A stretch of DNA of 64,000 nucleotides, taken from positions 1 through 64,000 of the forward strand of contig CAVXVZ010000014.1 of the NCBI GenBank assembly GCA_963765375.1, given 5' to 3'. The translations under genes and the position numbers were made by a program. Position 1 is the first letter of the stretch. Each line of letters begins with the position of its first letter. Of this stretch, positions 43,152 to 52,513 are shown piece after piece. Origin of the DNA: Roseiarcus sp963765375 (GTDB taxonomy: Bacteria > Pseudomonadota > Alphaproteobacteria > Rhizobiales > Beijerinckiaceae). Under the pieces are notes generated by a model. That model saw only the letters and a program-made list of their open reading frames with translations. It was not told the origin of the DNA and searched no databases.

Positions 43152-44512
43152 GCCTTTGGCCTCTTGTCGATGACGCGCCTCGCCTTGCCCGCCGAACGCT
43201 CGATCTCCGCCGGCGCGAGAACGATCACCTGGGCGCTGACGCCGATGCTCGACTTGATCGCGTGCGCGAGGTCGGCCGCCCCGTGCGTGCGCGCCTCATT
43301 CAATTCGGACGTCGATCGCGCCTCGACCTGAACCTCGATCTGGTCGAGCCGGCCCTCGCGGCTCAGAATGATCTGGTAGTGGCCGGAAAGCGCGGGAACG
43401 CGAAGCAGAAGCTCTTCGATCTGGGTCGGAAACACATTGACGCCGCGCACGATCATCATGTCGTCGGAGCGGCCCGATATTTTCTCGATCCGCCGCATCG
43501 AGCGCGCGGTGCCGGGCAGCAACCGGGTCAGGTCCCCGGTGCGGTAGCGGATGACCGGCATCGCTTCCTTGGTCAGCGAGGTCAGGACAAGCTCGCCGAA
43601 CTCGCCCTCGGGCTTCACCGCCCCGGTCTTGGGGTCGATGATCTCGGGGTAGAAGTGATCCTCCCAGATGTGGAGGCCGTCCTTGGTCTCCACGCATTCG
43701 CCGGCGACGCCCGGACCGATGACCTCGGAGAGGCCGTAGCTGTCAAGCGCGTCAATATCGAACGCCTCTTCAAGCTCGCCGCGCATCGCATTGGTCCACG
43801 GCTCGGCGCCGAAGGAGCCGAGTTTCAGCGACGAGCGGCGCGGATCGAGCCCATGAGCACGGAACTCGTCGACCAGGCACAAGGCGTAGGACGGCGTCGC
43901 CATCAGGATGTCCGGCTCAAAATCGCAGATCAGTTGGACCTGTCTTTCAGTCATGCCGCCCGACACCGGGACGACCGCGCAGCCGAGGCGCTGGGCGCCA
44001 TAGTGATAGCCCAGGCCGCCGGTGAAGAGGCCGTAGCCGTAGGCGTTGTGCGCCGTCATGCCGCGGCGCCCGCCGGCGGCGCGGATCGTCCGGGCGACCA
44101 CGTCGCCCCACATGTCGAGATCGTTTTGCGTATAGCCGACCACCGTGGGCTTGCCGGTCGTGCCCGACGAAGCGTGAATCCGGGCGAGCTGATTTCTCGG
44201 CACGGCCAAAAGACCGAATGGGTAGTTCATCCGCAGATCCGCCTTGGCGGTGAAGGGAAAACGGGCGAGATCCGCAAGGCTGCGGAAATCGTCGGGGTGA
44301 ACGCCGTGGGCGTCGAACTTGGCCTGGATCGCCGACACGCTGTCGTAAGTGCGACGCAGCGTCGCCCCCAGCCGGCGCGTCTGGAGCGCCGTGATTTCAT
44401 CGCGGGAGGCTGTCTCGATCGGATCGAGCAGGCTCTTGTCCGGCGCTTGGCCCAGCCTCATGACCGTGGCCGGGCGGGCCGCAGGAGTCCGGGGCTCCAT
44501 CGATAGCGGCAT
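43148..44512 (-). CDS. Phenylacetate--CoA ligase family protein
   Basis: This 454-residue adenylate-forming enzyme activates an aryl acid as its CoA thioester. Motifs include the ATP loop HASSGTTGKPTVVGYT, DSYGLSEVIGPG, YRTGDLTRLLPG and RSDDMMIVRGVNVFPTQIEE, as in PaaK. Of several starts, ATG 44512 is chosen because GGGAGGAGAA directly precedes it; ATGs at 44524 and 44563 would extend it. It is translationally coupled to the DpgC-like gene, so the substrate is probably a phenylacetate derivative rather than phenylacetate itself; no paaABCDE genes are nearby. Confidence 0.88.
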   Translation of the reverse strand: MPLSMEPRTPAARPATVMRLGQAPDKSLLDPIETASRDEITALQTRRLGATLRRTYDSVSAIQAKFDAHGVHPDDFRSLADLARFPFTAKADLRMNYPFGLLAVPRNQLARIHASSGTTGKPTVVGYTQNDLDMWGDVVARTIRAAGGRRGMTAHNAYGYGLFTGGLGYHYGAQRLGCAVVPVSGGMTERQVQLICDFEPDILMATPSYALCLVDEFRAHGLDPRRSSLKLGSFGAEPWTNAMRGELEEAFDIDALDSYGLSEVIGPGVAGECVETKDGLHIWEDHFYPEIIDPKTGAVKPEGEFGELVLTSLTKEAMPVIRYRTGDLTRLLPGTARSMRRIEKISGRSDDMMIVRGVNVFPTQIEELLLRVPALSGHYQIILSREGRLDQIEVQVEARSTSELNEARTHGAADLAHAIKSSIGVSAQVIVLAPAEIERSAGKARRVIDKRPKA

Positions 44513-44590
44513 TTCTCCTCCCATCGAACGAGTTTCCGGTGATCTCGCAGGCGCGGCCGCCAATCGTCAAGCGGCGTCCCGCTAGAACGG

Positions 44591-46639
44591 TCATCGGCCG
44601 ACGTCGCTGTCCTCGGCCGCCTTGATGTATCGCTCCGCATCCTCGTCGAGAAGCAGGCGGCGGCGCTCGAGGTCGTGCGCGCTTTCGGCCACCGCGCGAA
44701 CGTAAAACTCGTGGGAATAGCGCTCCTCGAGCGACAGCCGCGGGTCGCCGCTCGCCATCCGCTCGGCCTTCGTGCGGGCGAAGGGAACGACCATCCCGCT
44801 GGCGTCGCAACCTTCGTCCGCCGGGTTTTTGCGCAAATTCCAGCCAGTATAGGTCGCGACCGGCGCGGCGATGTCCGGCAATCGGACACCGGCCAACGTA
44901 TTGCCGTCCGCGTCGGTCTTCGGAACGAGCGCGGGATAGGGCGAGCCCAGCCGATGCGGCGGCAGCAGGGTCAATATGCCCTCGCCTGCTTGCGGTCCGA
45001 AGTCCATGAGGTCGCCTTCGTGTATTCGCCCGAGGTAGGGAACGCCTGGAATCGGCGGAAACCCAACCTCCTGCCGAGCAGGGCCGACCAACGTCCCATC
45101 GCCGACGCGCGGGACCATGCTGCCGGGAGGTTCGACGCCGTCCGCCGCCCAGGCGTCCAGCGCCGCCAACAAGGCCCGCAGCGCTGGATTCCCGACCAGC
45201 GGATTGCGCGGCTCCTGACAAATGCCCGGTCCAGAAACTGGAACGCCATCTCCATGCGGCCGGCCGGCGACCAGATAGACGCGCACATCCTTCGCGTCCG
45301 GCAGATCGCGGCCTTCGGAGTCGAGATGCGCCAGCGCGCCATCCTTGGCCCAATATTCGTTGTCGGAATCAGCTTCGATGATCTTGGGGCAGGTTTCGCT
45401 TGCCGCGCAGCGGCGCAGTCGCCCGTCGGTCATGCCGGACGCGGAATCGGTCGTCGTCTGATAGGCGAACGGGAATTGAAATTCGGGATACCAGCGGGCG
45501 ATATGCTGCCGATGGGTTCGGAACGGCTGGGCGAAGCGATAGTTGAGAAATACGCCGCTCGCGCCGCCGACCCAATTGAGAACGCCGTCAACCGCCTTGC
45601 GGCGCAAGCGGCGTCCGCTCTCGTCCGATGTCGCGCCGGGATCCTCGTTGAACCCGAGCGCCACGAAGTCGCGCATGAACCGGCAGGGCTGAGATACGCA
45701 GGTGGTGTAGACCCGCCGCACGGCGCCGGCGAGGGGATTGGGATGTCCCGCGTCGTCCGCGTCGGCGTAATGGAGGAACGCGGCGAGGTCGCGCGTCGCC
45801 GCGAAACCCAGTCCGGCGACCTTCGGGTCCTTGGCCGGATAGACCAGTTCGTAGAGCATGCCCGGCTTGAACTTCGTCCCCTCGGGCAAGAGGCTGATGC
45901 TCGCGCCGCCGGCGTCGTATCGCCATTGGTCGGCGCGGACGGGCGTAGGCTCGTCGTCGACCCGGGCGCGGAATGTGAGAACCGCCCTGCCCGTGTCGAG
46001 GCTCGCGGCCGGATAGGTCAATCGTTCGACCGACGTTCTGTCGTCGTCGATGACGAACTCCTCGAGGCTCGGCCCGACGACATCGGAACCATCCGGGTTC
46101 CGTGCGACCGGCGCGTCGAGCACGAAGGGTCCGCCGCCCACGTCCGCCCGCGTCCCCGAAACCGCGTCCCAGGCGCCCCAGACGAGCGTATAGCCCTGCC
46201 GCATCATGAAGCCGTTCCCGGCGTCGGCGGCCGTGGAAGGGTCGTTGCTGTTCTTCGCCGCGTCGTTGAACAGGCCGAACGACAGGATATTGCCCCGGTT
46301 GTTGATCTCGAACAGCAGGCGATGATTCCCCCTGGCCGCGTCGACCGGGCGGATGATGAGAAGGTCGCCGGAATATTCGACCATGCCGCGCGCGTTTCGC
46401 GGCGCGAGCCTGATGTCGGCAATCAGGGCGTTTAAGGGATCGGCGGGATCGACCTCGCCAAAAAACCGTCCAGTCAGCTTTTCATATTTACCGACAGCGC
46501 CGAACGAGGCCTCATCGAACGTGGGGGACGAGACGGTCGCGATCTCGATCCGCGTAATGCGCGCATGGGCAGGCGCAGCGACGCCCGTCAAACCCGCGAG
46601 GCCGGCCAGCGCTGCCCGCCTCAGTCCATAACGCTGCAT
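44591..46639 (-). CDS. Exported alpha/beta-hydrolase-domain protein
   Basis: The protein (682 residues from ATG 46639) has a twin-arginine-like or Sec leader (MQRYGLRRAALAGLAGLTGV). It matches the large alpha/beta hydrolase domain family (Abhydrolase_10) of unknown substrate, with conserved blocks YTLVWGAWDAV, RDLAAFLHY and SQPCRFMRDFVALGFNEDP. The nucleophile is not placed with confidence; the usual GxSxGG appears altered. Several Cys pairs suggest disulfides in the periplasm. It lies 78 bases after the ligase gene start on the same strand and may be co-transcribed. Confidence 0.72.
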   Translation of the reverse strand: MQRYGLRRAALAGLAGLTGVAAPAHARITRIEIATVSSPTFDEASFGAVGKYEKLTGRFFGEVDPADPLNALIADIRLAPRNARGMVEYSGDLLIIRPVDAARGNHRLLFEINNRGNILSFGLFNDAAKNSNDPSTAADAGNGFMMRQGYTLVWGAWDAVSGTRADVGGGPFVLDAPVARNPDGSDVVGPSLEEFVIDDDRTSVERLTYPAASLDTGRAVLTFRARVDDEPTPVRADQWRYDAGGASISLLPEGTKFKPGMLYELVYPAKDPKVAGLGFAATRDLAAFLHYADADDAGHPNPLAGAVRRVYTTCVSQPCRFMRDFVALGFNEDPGATSDESGRRLRRKAVDGVLNWVGGASGVFLNYRFAQPFRTHRQHIARWYPEFQFPFAYQTTTDSASGMTDGRLRRCAASETCPKIIEADSDNEYWAKDGALAHLDSEGRDLPDAKDVRVYLVAGRPHGDGVPVSGPGICQEPRNPLVGNPALRALLAALDAWAADGVEPPGSMVPRVGDGTLVGPARQEVGFPPIPGVPYLGRIHEGDLMDFGPQAGEGILTLLPPHRLGSPYPALVPKTDADGNTLAGVRLPDIAAPVATYTGWNLRKNPADEGCDASGMVVPFARTKAERMASGDPRLSLEERYSHEFYVRAVAESAHDLERRRLLLDEDAERYIKAAEDSDVGR

Positions 46640-46713
46640 TCCCGATCCCACTCGTTTCGCGCTCCTCGGCCATCGACGACCGCCATGCTCCGGCCGGCTG
46701 CCGACGACAGGAA

Positions 46714-47727
46714 TTATTGCCGGAGAAAGTTCAGAAGCGTCTCGTTGAAGCGCTGGGTCGCCTCGAGATGTCCCAAATGGCCGACGCCCTCGAACACCAC
46801 GGCCCTGGCATTGGCCATGCGGGCCGCGAGCGATTGCGCCAGCGCCGCGTTCTGGCCCATCCTCTGGCGCAGTTCCGGCGGCGCAAAGGGGCGTCCGGGC
46901 GCGTTGTGGTCGTTGGCGCCCATGATGAACAGGGTCGGGCGGTCGATGAGCGGGATCTCGTGCGCGACCGGCTGGGTGTAGATCATCTGGTATGACGCAA
47001 CGAACGACTTCAACCAGCGCGGATATTCGCCGCTCTCCCTGATCTCTTCGCGCAGCTGGACGAACGGCTCGATCGCGGCCGGCGGCAGACTGAGCGCATA
47101 ATTTGTCATCAATTGGTTGCGGTAGCCGTCCGCGGTCAGCGCGCGTTCTCGCCGCGCGAGTTCCTCGTCGGTCACCGGCGGGACATAGAGCCGATAGTCC
47201 TCGAGGCCGATCGGCGAATAGAGGACAAGATGGTCGATGCGCGAGCCATAGGCGCGGGCCAGGCGGACCGCCAGCATCCCGCCCATCGAATGTCCCACCA
47301 GATCGAAGCGGTCGACATGAAGACTGTCGAGCAAGGCGATGGTGGCGCGCGCCATTGCGTCGAAGCTATAGGCAAAACCGGGCTTCGACGATTTGCCGAA
47401 GCCGATTTGATCCGGGGCGACGACCCGGTAGCCCGCCTCGGTCAGCGCCTTGATTGTCGCCGCCCAATAGCTCGAGGGGAAGTTTCGTCCGTGCAGGAGC
47501 ACGACTGTCCGCCCGGTCGGCGGGCCGGCCGGGGCTACATCCATGTAAGCGAGGCGCAAATCCTCGCCTTCGAGGGTAAGCGGCAGAAATTCGACCGGAT
47601 AGGGGTACGGGAATCCCTCGAGCGCGACGCCCATCGCCTCGTCGGGCGACGCTGGCGACGCGGAAGCAACCGACCACAGAGCCGCCGCGACTGCGAAATA
47701 GAAGGCAAAAGCGCGGCGAAGCGTCAT
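46714..47727 (-). CDS. Exported alpha/beta hydrolase
   Basis: This 337-residue hydrolase has a signal peptide (RAFAFYFAVAAALWSVASAS) and a complete fold: VVLLHGRNFPSSYW (oxyanion hole), the nucleophile elbow DLVGHSMGGMLAV with catalytic Ser, an acid near IMGANDHNAPG and the His in GVGHLGHLE. It is an esterase/lipase-like enzyme of unknown substrate. ATG 47727 follows GAGGA nine bases upstream; the frame is open further upstream but lacks coding character. It sits 75 bases from the previous hydrolase gene, same strand. Confidence 0.85.
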   Translation of the reverse strand: MTLRRAFAFYFAVAAALWSVASASPASPDEAMGVALEGFPYPYPVEFLPLTLEGEDLRLAYMDVAPAGPPTGRTVVLLHGRNFPSSYWAATIKALTEAGYRVVAPDQIGFGKSSKPGFAYSFDAMARATIALLDSLHVDRFDLVGHSMGGMLAVRLARAYGSRIDHLVLYSPIGLEDYRLYVPPVTDEELARRERALTADGYRNQLMTNYALSLPPAAIEPFVQLREEIRESGEYPRWLKSFVASYQMIYTQPVAHEIPLIDRPTLFIMGANDHNAPGRPFAPPELRQRMGQNAALAQSLAARMANARAVVFEGVGHLGHLEATQRFNETLLNFLRQ

Positions 47728-48165
47728 CGGCGATCGTCCTCTTGGGGTCGCGCCGCACCGCCATCGCAGGGACGGAGTTTGCGGCCGGCAGCGCGTTTCA
47801 CAGAACCGGTGACCAGCAACGCCGAGCGACGGAGGCGCGCGGTCACGCACGAGGCAAAAGCTGACTTAGATTGGAACTCGTTGCGATATCCGTGTGGACA
47901 CGGTCATCAGACAATACTATAAGTTCGGAGCCGTAGCCTGTCCAATGCGAGCCCCTGATCGAAGGCCCGTGGACCGGCGGATGCAGACGATGCAGTTTAA
48001 CGGCCGGGAGGACGAGCGAGATGGCGCTGAAACTCGGCGCGACGGCCGCAGGGAGCGAATTCCGCCCCGATTGAATCCGGGTCGCCGGCGCGCCGCTCCT
48101 CTGGGTCCGCTGGTCAAGCTCGCAAAACCCCGCTACGACTACGGCTTGCGACGAGGGAACGTCCG
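47728..48165. other. 440-base divergent intergenic region
   Basis: Between the divergently transcribed hydrolase and periplasmic protein genes. No supported gene. It should contain two promoters; a TATAAG word at 47919-47924 is a possible -10 for the rightward gene but no matching -35 is obvious. Confidence 0.45.
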
Positions 48166-48810
48166 ATGAAACGACTTGCATTCGCCGCGGCCGCCACGCT
48201 CGCGGTGGTCGGGAGCCCTGCGCGGGCCGATGAGGCCGCTACGAATTTCGTGAAGCTGTTCAGCGATGTCTGCATGGCGAAGTTCGGCCATCTCACGACC
48301 GTCTGGGACTGGGCGGATGAACAGAATCTGCCGCCGATCACCAACCCCCAGGCGCTCGCGGTGTTCGCCGGCAGGCCGAACCAGGACGGCAAGATGATCT
48401 CATTCGCCGGCGGGGGGGTGCCCGGTTCCGGCAAGGCCTGGGCCGTGCACGATCCGGCGGGGCGGTTCGTGCTGGCGACGCGGCTCGATCCGGAATCCTG
48501 CGTCGTGTGGGCGCAGAAGGCGGATCCGGGCGAGGTCGACGCAGCCTATGCAAAGATGGTGGCGCAGGCGGTCGCGCCCGGCGTCGAAGTGAAGCTGGCC
48601 GATGACAGGACCGTCGACATCCCCGATGGCGCCGCCGTGCACATTCGGGTCTACCGCGTTTGGTCGGGATCGGCGCTCAATAGCTATGCCCTGGCGGTGG
48701 CGACGGTCAGCCGACCGGGCGGCCCGTTCCAGGCAATGCTGGAGACGCAGCGGCTTGTCGAGCCCGACGACGCGATCAATCCGATGGTGCCGCTGGAGCC
48801 GCCGGGCTAG
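48166..48810 (+). CDS. Hypothetical periplasmic protein
   Basis: I do not recognise a named function. The 214-residue protein has a signal peptide (AFAAAATLAVVGSPARAD) and a soluble domain with two Cys (DVCMAKFGHL and DPESCVVWAQ) that may form a disulfide. A similar domain occurs in other small proteobacterial exported proteins (NMCC_0638-like). GAGG lies nine bases before the ATG. The gene precedes the sorbosone dehydrogenase gene on the same strand by 181 bases. Confidence 0.6.
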   Translation: MKRLAFAAAATLAVVGSPARADEAATNFVKLFSDVCMAKFGHLTTVWDWADEQNLPPITNPQALAVFAGRPNQDGKMISFAGGGVPGSGKAWAVHDPAGRFVLATRLDPESCVVWAQKADPGEVDAAYAKMVAQAVAPGVEVKLADDRTVDIPDGAAVHIRVYRVWSGSALNSYALAVATVSRPGGPFQAMLETQRLVEPDDAINPMVPLEPPG

Positions 48811-48991
48811 GACGAGGCTTCTTTTTTTGCGCTTCGGGCCGATATCGGGTTGTCAGACAAGTGAGGGCAGCGTAACGTTGTATTGATCCGCCATGGCCCG
48901 GGCGCTCCTTGCGGATGCGCGAGGTAGAAAGCAGGGCGCGGCGGTGACGCGTTCAGTGAAGCTACAAAAACGAACGTCAGAGGAGGAAACT

Positions 48992-50284
48992 ATGCGACTC
49001 GGAAGGCTGAGATTCGGATTAGTGCGCCCGCTGGTGGGCGCCGTCTGCGTGACGGGGATCGCGCTCTGGGGAATTGCGTCGACCGTCACGGCGCGCGCCG
49101 ACGAACCGCTGATCAAGTACAACGGCAACAGCCGCGATTACTGGGAACACCCGCCCGCAGACTGGTACATGGGCGACGAGACCGCGCAGCAGCACGGCAC
49201 GCATCCCTATCCCGGGCAGCCGCTGCCAACGCCGCATGACGAGCTGGTCGGCCTCGTCAAAGACAACGTCAAGCTGGCGCCGGGCTTCCATATCGAAGTC
49301 CTGGCCAGCGGTCTCGACTGCGCTCGCCAGATGGTGTTCGGCGCCGACAACACGCTCTACGTCGGCTGCTGGACCGACCACGTGTTCGCGCTGAAGAAAC
49401 AGGGCGATCAGTGGGTCGCGAAAACCATCATCAAGGGGCTGCGGCAACCGACCGGCATCGGCATCTATAACGGCAACCTCTACGTTACCGACATCGACAA
49501 GATCTATCGCTACAAGGATATCGCCAACAATATGGACAACCCGAAGGGTGAGGTCGTCTACAGCGACTTCCCGCCGTACACCTCGCACGGCTGGAAGTAT
49601 ATGGTTGCGGATACGCAGTCGCCGGGCTGGTTCTATATCCCGGTCGGACCGCCCTGCAATGTCTGCATGATCCCGTCCGGCACGGCGCAGTACCGCCATG
49701 TCAACCCGGACGAGGGCCTGTCGGAAGTGGCTGCGCTCGGCCAGCGCAACAGCGTCGGCGGCGACGTCGATCCGCGCTCCGGCCAGCTCTGGTTCTCCGA
49801 GAATGCGCGCGACTGGATGGGCGACAACATCCCGTCCGACAAGCTCAATCACCTCACCAGGTGGGGGCAGCACTTCGGCTACCCGTACTGCCACCAGGGC
49901 GACATTCCCGATCCGAAGTTCAACATGGGCCACAAGTGCGACGAGTTCACCCCGCCGGCGCTAAACATCGGGCCGCACATGGCGCCGCTTGGGATGAAGT
50001 TCTACACCGGGAACAACTTCCCGGCTGAGTACAGGAACAACATCTTCCTCGCCGAGCATGGCGGCTGGAACCAGTTCATGCACACCGGCGCCCGGATCGT
50101 GCGCATCCAGACCGACCCGGATGGCAAGAACATCTCGCAGGAGCCGTTCGCCTGGGGTTGGATCAAGGACAACAAGTACTGGGGCCGCCCGGGCGATGTG
50201 GCGATCAACCCGATGGATGGCTCGCTCCTGGTCTCGGACGATCAGGCCGGCGCGATCTATCGGATCTGGTACGACGGCAAGTAA
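48992..50284 (+). CDS. PQQ-dependent sorbosone/sugar dehydrogenase family
   Basis: This 430-residue protein begins at ATG 48992, fixed by AGGAGG five bases upstream; it has a signal peptide ending near TARAD. The beta-propeller shows the glucose/sorbosone dehydrogenase pattern: DCARQMVFGADNTLYVGCWT, GLRQPTGIGIYNGNLYVTDI, GQRNSVGGDVDPRSGQLWFS and WGRPGDVAINPMDGSLLVSD. It would oxidise a sugar or aldehyde in the periplasm with PQQ. A terminator follows, then a diheme cytochrome that could accept the electrons. Confidence 0.83.
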   Translation: MRLGRLRFGLVRPLVGAVCVTGIALWGIASTVTARADEPLIKYNGNSRDYWEHPPADWYMGDETAQQHGTHPYPGQPLPTPHDELVGLVKDNVKLAPGFHIEVLASGLDCARQMVFGADNTLYVGCWTDHVFALKKQGDQWVAKTIIKGLRQPTGIGIYNGNLYVTDIDKIYRYKDIANNMDNPKGEVVYSDFPPYTSHGWKYMVADTQSPGWFYIPVGPPCNVCMIPSGTAQYRHVNPDEGLSEVAALGQRNSVGGDVDPRSGQLWFSENARDWMGDNIPSDKLNHLTRWGQHFGYPYCHQGDIPDPKFNMGHKCDEFTPPALNIGPHMAPLGMKFYTGNNFPAEYRNNIFLAEHGGWNQFMHTGARIVRIQTDPDGKNISQEPFAWGWIKDNKYWGRPGDVAINPMDGSLLVSDDQAGAIYRIWYDGK

Positions 50285-50323
50285 CCGGCGCGACGGCAAG
50301 GTAACAGGCCCGTCGGAACAATC

Positions 50324-50365
50324 CTCGCCCTGGCGACTTGAAACGCCAGGGCGAGGCGCTTTTCT
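50324..50365 (+). terminator. Strong intrinsic terminator after the dehydrogenase
   Basis: CTCGCCCTGGCG and CGCCAGGGCGAG form a 12-bp perfect stem with an eight-base loop, then GCGCTTTTCT. Located 40 bases after the dehydrogenase stop and 30 bases before the cytochrome gene, it may separate or attenuate the two. Confidence 0.85.
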
Positions 50366-50394
50366 CCCCCCGATACGTATGAGAACTTAGGACG

Positions 50395-51012
50395 ATGCGA
50401 ATCCCGACCCGGATCATCGTGGCGTTCAGCGTCGCCCTTCCCGTCGCCACGATGGCGGCGGAGGGAAACCCGGCCGCCGGCAAAGCCAGGGCGGAGGCCG
50501 CAGGGTGCTTCGCGTGCCATGGCGTCGATGGCGTCGCGACCGCAGACGGGCTCGCGACCGACAAGAATGTCCCGAACCTGGCCGCGCAGCCAGATCTCTA
50601 TCTGCAGTTCCAGCTCGTGTTCTTCCGCAAAGGCGTGCGCAAGAACGAGGTGATGAACGCGATGGCCGAACAGCTCAGCGACGACGACCTGCGCAACGTG
50701 TCGGCATATTTTGCCTCGCTGCCGGCGCCCAACCTGCCGGCGCAGCCGGACACTGCGCCCGAGGACACCGAGCTTGGCGGCAAGGTGGCTCAGGCGATCC
50801 ACTGCACGAACTGCCACGGCGACCATTTCGAGGGAGTGGACAACATCGCGCGCCTGGCGGGTCAGCGCGAGGACTACGTTTACGAGGCCCTGCGCGACTT
50901 CAAATCGGGTGCTCGAACCTCGACCGGCGCCGCGGGCATGGCGGAGGTTGTGTACCCGCTCGGCGACCTGGAGATGAAAGCACTGGCCCGCTACGTGTCG
51001 CGGCTGCGCTGA
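50395..51012 (+). CDS. Diheme cytochrome c (c4-like)
   Basis: The 205-residue protein has a signal peptide and two covalent heme sites, CFACH (about residue 38) and CTNCH (about 137), each in a similar half-domain (GVRKNEVMNAMAEQLSDDDL and the later GDLEMKALARYVSRLR). Met ligands are plausible in NAMAEQL and in AAGMAEV. It resembles cytochrome c4 or the cytochrome subunits of quinoprotein dehydrogenases, carrying electrons in the periplasm. It lies between the sorbosone dehydrogenase and the sulfite dehydrogenase genes. Confidence 0.85.
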   Translation: MRIPTRIIVAFSVALPVATMAAEGNPAAGKARAEAAGCFACHGVDGVATADGLATDKNVPNLAAQPDLYLQFQLVFFRKGVRKNEVMNAMAEQLSDDDLRNVSAYFASLPAPNLPAQPDTAPEDTELGGKVAQAIHCTNCHGDHFEGVDNIARLAGQREDYVYEALRDFKSGARTSTGAAGMAEVVYPLGDLEMKALARYVSRLR

Positions 51013-51202
51013 CGCGCGGGCGCTGCGGTGACCGCCGCCGGCCAAATGGGCCGCCATGGAAGGAGGCTTGATCCGGATTTGATGAACCTCCCGCTGGCGA
51101 TGTCCGAGGGCCGATGGCGGGGTTCCTGTTCTGGCTCCGCGCTCGGCCGGACGGAGCGCAGAATGGTCGCGGGCGCCGGCCCGAATTCTGAGGTGGGATT
51201 CC

Positions 51203-52513
51203 GTGATTGTGCGAACGCCCAAATCAACGAGGTCATCCGAACGGGTCCCTTCCGAGCCGCCGGACTTTGACGCGCCCGGCGTCACCCGTCGACGTCTGAT
51301 CGCGGGCGCGGCGGCCGCGGCGCTTGCGTCACGCCCGGCGCTTGCGCAGGAGGGCGACAACTTGCCGCCCTCGGTTCCGGAATGGCAGCTTGAGCCCGGA
51401 GCGGAGATTATGAGCCCGCCTTATGGGCGGCCCTCCCGTTTTGAAGCCAACGTCGTGCGCCGTTATCGACACGGCTTGCCGGAGCCGCCGACGCGACTGT
51501 CGTCGTTCAGCCTTACGCCGCTTCAGGATCTTTCCGGAGTCATCACCCCGAACGGGCTTCACTACGAGCGTCATCATGCCGGGACGCCGACGATCGATCC
51601 GCTCGAGCACCGGCTGATCGTCCATGGCATGGTGGAGAAGCCGCTCATTTTCACTATGGAGGAGGTGAAGCGATTTCCGTCTGTTTCGCGGGTCTGCTTT
51701 CTCGAGTGCTCCGGCAACACCCAGAACTGGGGCGCGCCCGATCCCAAGCTGACCGCCCAGGACACGCACGGACTGCTCAGTTGCTGCGAATGGACCGGCG
51801 TCCCGCTCGCCACGATCCTCGCGCAAGCGGGGGTGAAGCCGGAAGCGAAGTGGATGCTGGCCGAGGGCGCCGACGCGGCGGCGATGACGCGCAGCATCCC
51901 GATCGAAAAGGCGCTCGACGACGCCTTTCTCGCCTACGCCCAGAACGGCGAGCGGCTGCGACCCGAGCAGGGCTATCCGTTGCGCCTGCTGCTGCCGGGC
52001 TATGAGGGCAACGCCAACGTGAAATGGCTCAGGCGCCTCAAGCTCGGGGCCGAACCGTTCCAAACGCGCGAGGAAACCTCGAAGTACACCATGCTGATGC
52101 CCGACGGAGTGGCGCGGCAATTCAATTTTGTCATGCTCGCCAAATCGGTCATCACCTTTCCTTCCGGCGGACAGCGGCTCGGCTCGCCGGGATTCTACGA
52201 GATTTCCGGCCTTGCCTGGTCCGGTCTTGGCAAAGTCGCGCGGGTCGAAGTGTCGACCGACGGCGGCGCGTCCTGGCGCGACGCGGCGCTGCAGGAGCCG
52301 GTGATGCCGAAGTGCCTGACGCGGTTCCGCTCGCCCTGGCAATGGGCCGGCGGTCCCGCGGTGCTCGCGAGCCGCGTCATCGATGAGACGGGCTACGTGC
52401 AGCCGACTCGGGAAGCGCTGCTCAAGCTGCGCGACGCCCGGTCCTACTATCATTACAACGCGATTCAGAATTGGAGCGTGGCGGCAGGAGGCGCGGTGAC
52501 CAATGCCGGATAG
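51203..52513 (+). CDS. Molybdopterin sulfite dehydrogenase, SoxC/SorA type
   Basis: This 436-residue periplasmic enzyme belongs to the sulfite oxidase family. It carries a Tat signal (VTRRRLIAGAAAAALASRPA) and the Mo-binding Cys in SRVCFLECSGNTQNWG, followed by CCEWTGVPLATIL and PDGVARQFNF. The C-terminal dimerisation domain (GKVARVEVSTDGGASWRDAA) completes it. It likely oxidises sulfite or acts as sulfane dehydrogenase when paired with SoxD. GTG 51203 follows GAGGTGGGA. The cytochrome gene overlaps its end by 11 bases, so they form a complex. Confidence 0.88.
   Translation: MIVRTPKSTRSSERVPSEPPDFDAPGVTRRRLIAGAAAAALASRPALAQEGDNLPPSVPEWQLEPGAEIMSPPYGRPSRFEANVVRRYRHGLPEPPTRLSSFSLTPLQDLSGVITPNGLHYERHHAGTPTIDPLEHRLIVHGMVEKPLIFTMEEVKRFPSVSRVCFLECSGNTQNWGAPDPKLTAQDTHGLLSCCEWTGVPLATILAQAGVKPEAKWMLAEGADAAAMTRSIPIEKALDDAFLAYAQNGERLRPEQGYPLRLLLPGYEGNANVKWLRRLKLGAEPFQTREETSKYTMLMPDGVARQFNFVMLAKSVITFPSGGQRLGSPGFYEISGLAWSGLGKVARVEVSTDGGASWRDAALQEPVMPKCLTRFRSPWQWAGGPAVLASRVIDETGYVQPTREALLKLRDARSYYHYNAIQNWSVAAGGAVTNAG

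Noticed and set aside
42641..44506. 621-codon plus-strand frame opposite the CoA ligase and DpgC-like gene
   Set aside because: Antisense to two clearly identified genes, with Arg-rich unnatural composition.
44675..46435. 586-codon plus-strand frame opposite the large hydrolase gene
   Set aside because: Shadow frame without motifs; the opposite strand has a signal peptide and family blocks.
47894..48169. 91-codon frame in the divergent gap
   Set aside because: Arg-rich, no ribosome site, overlaps the start of the next real gene.
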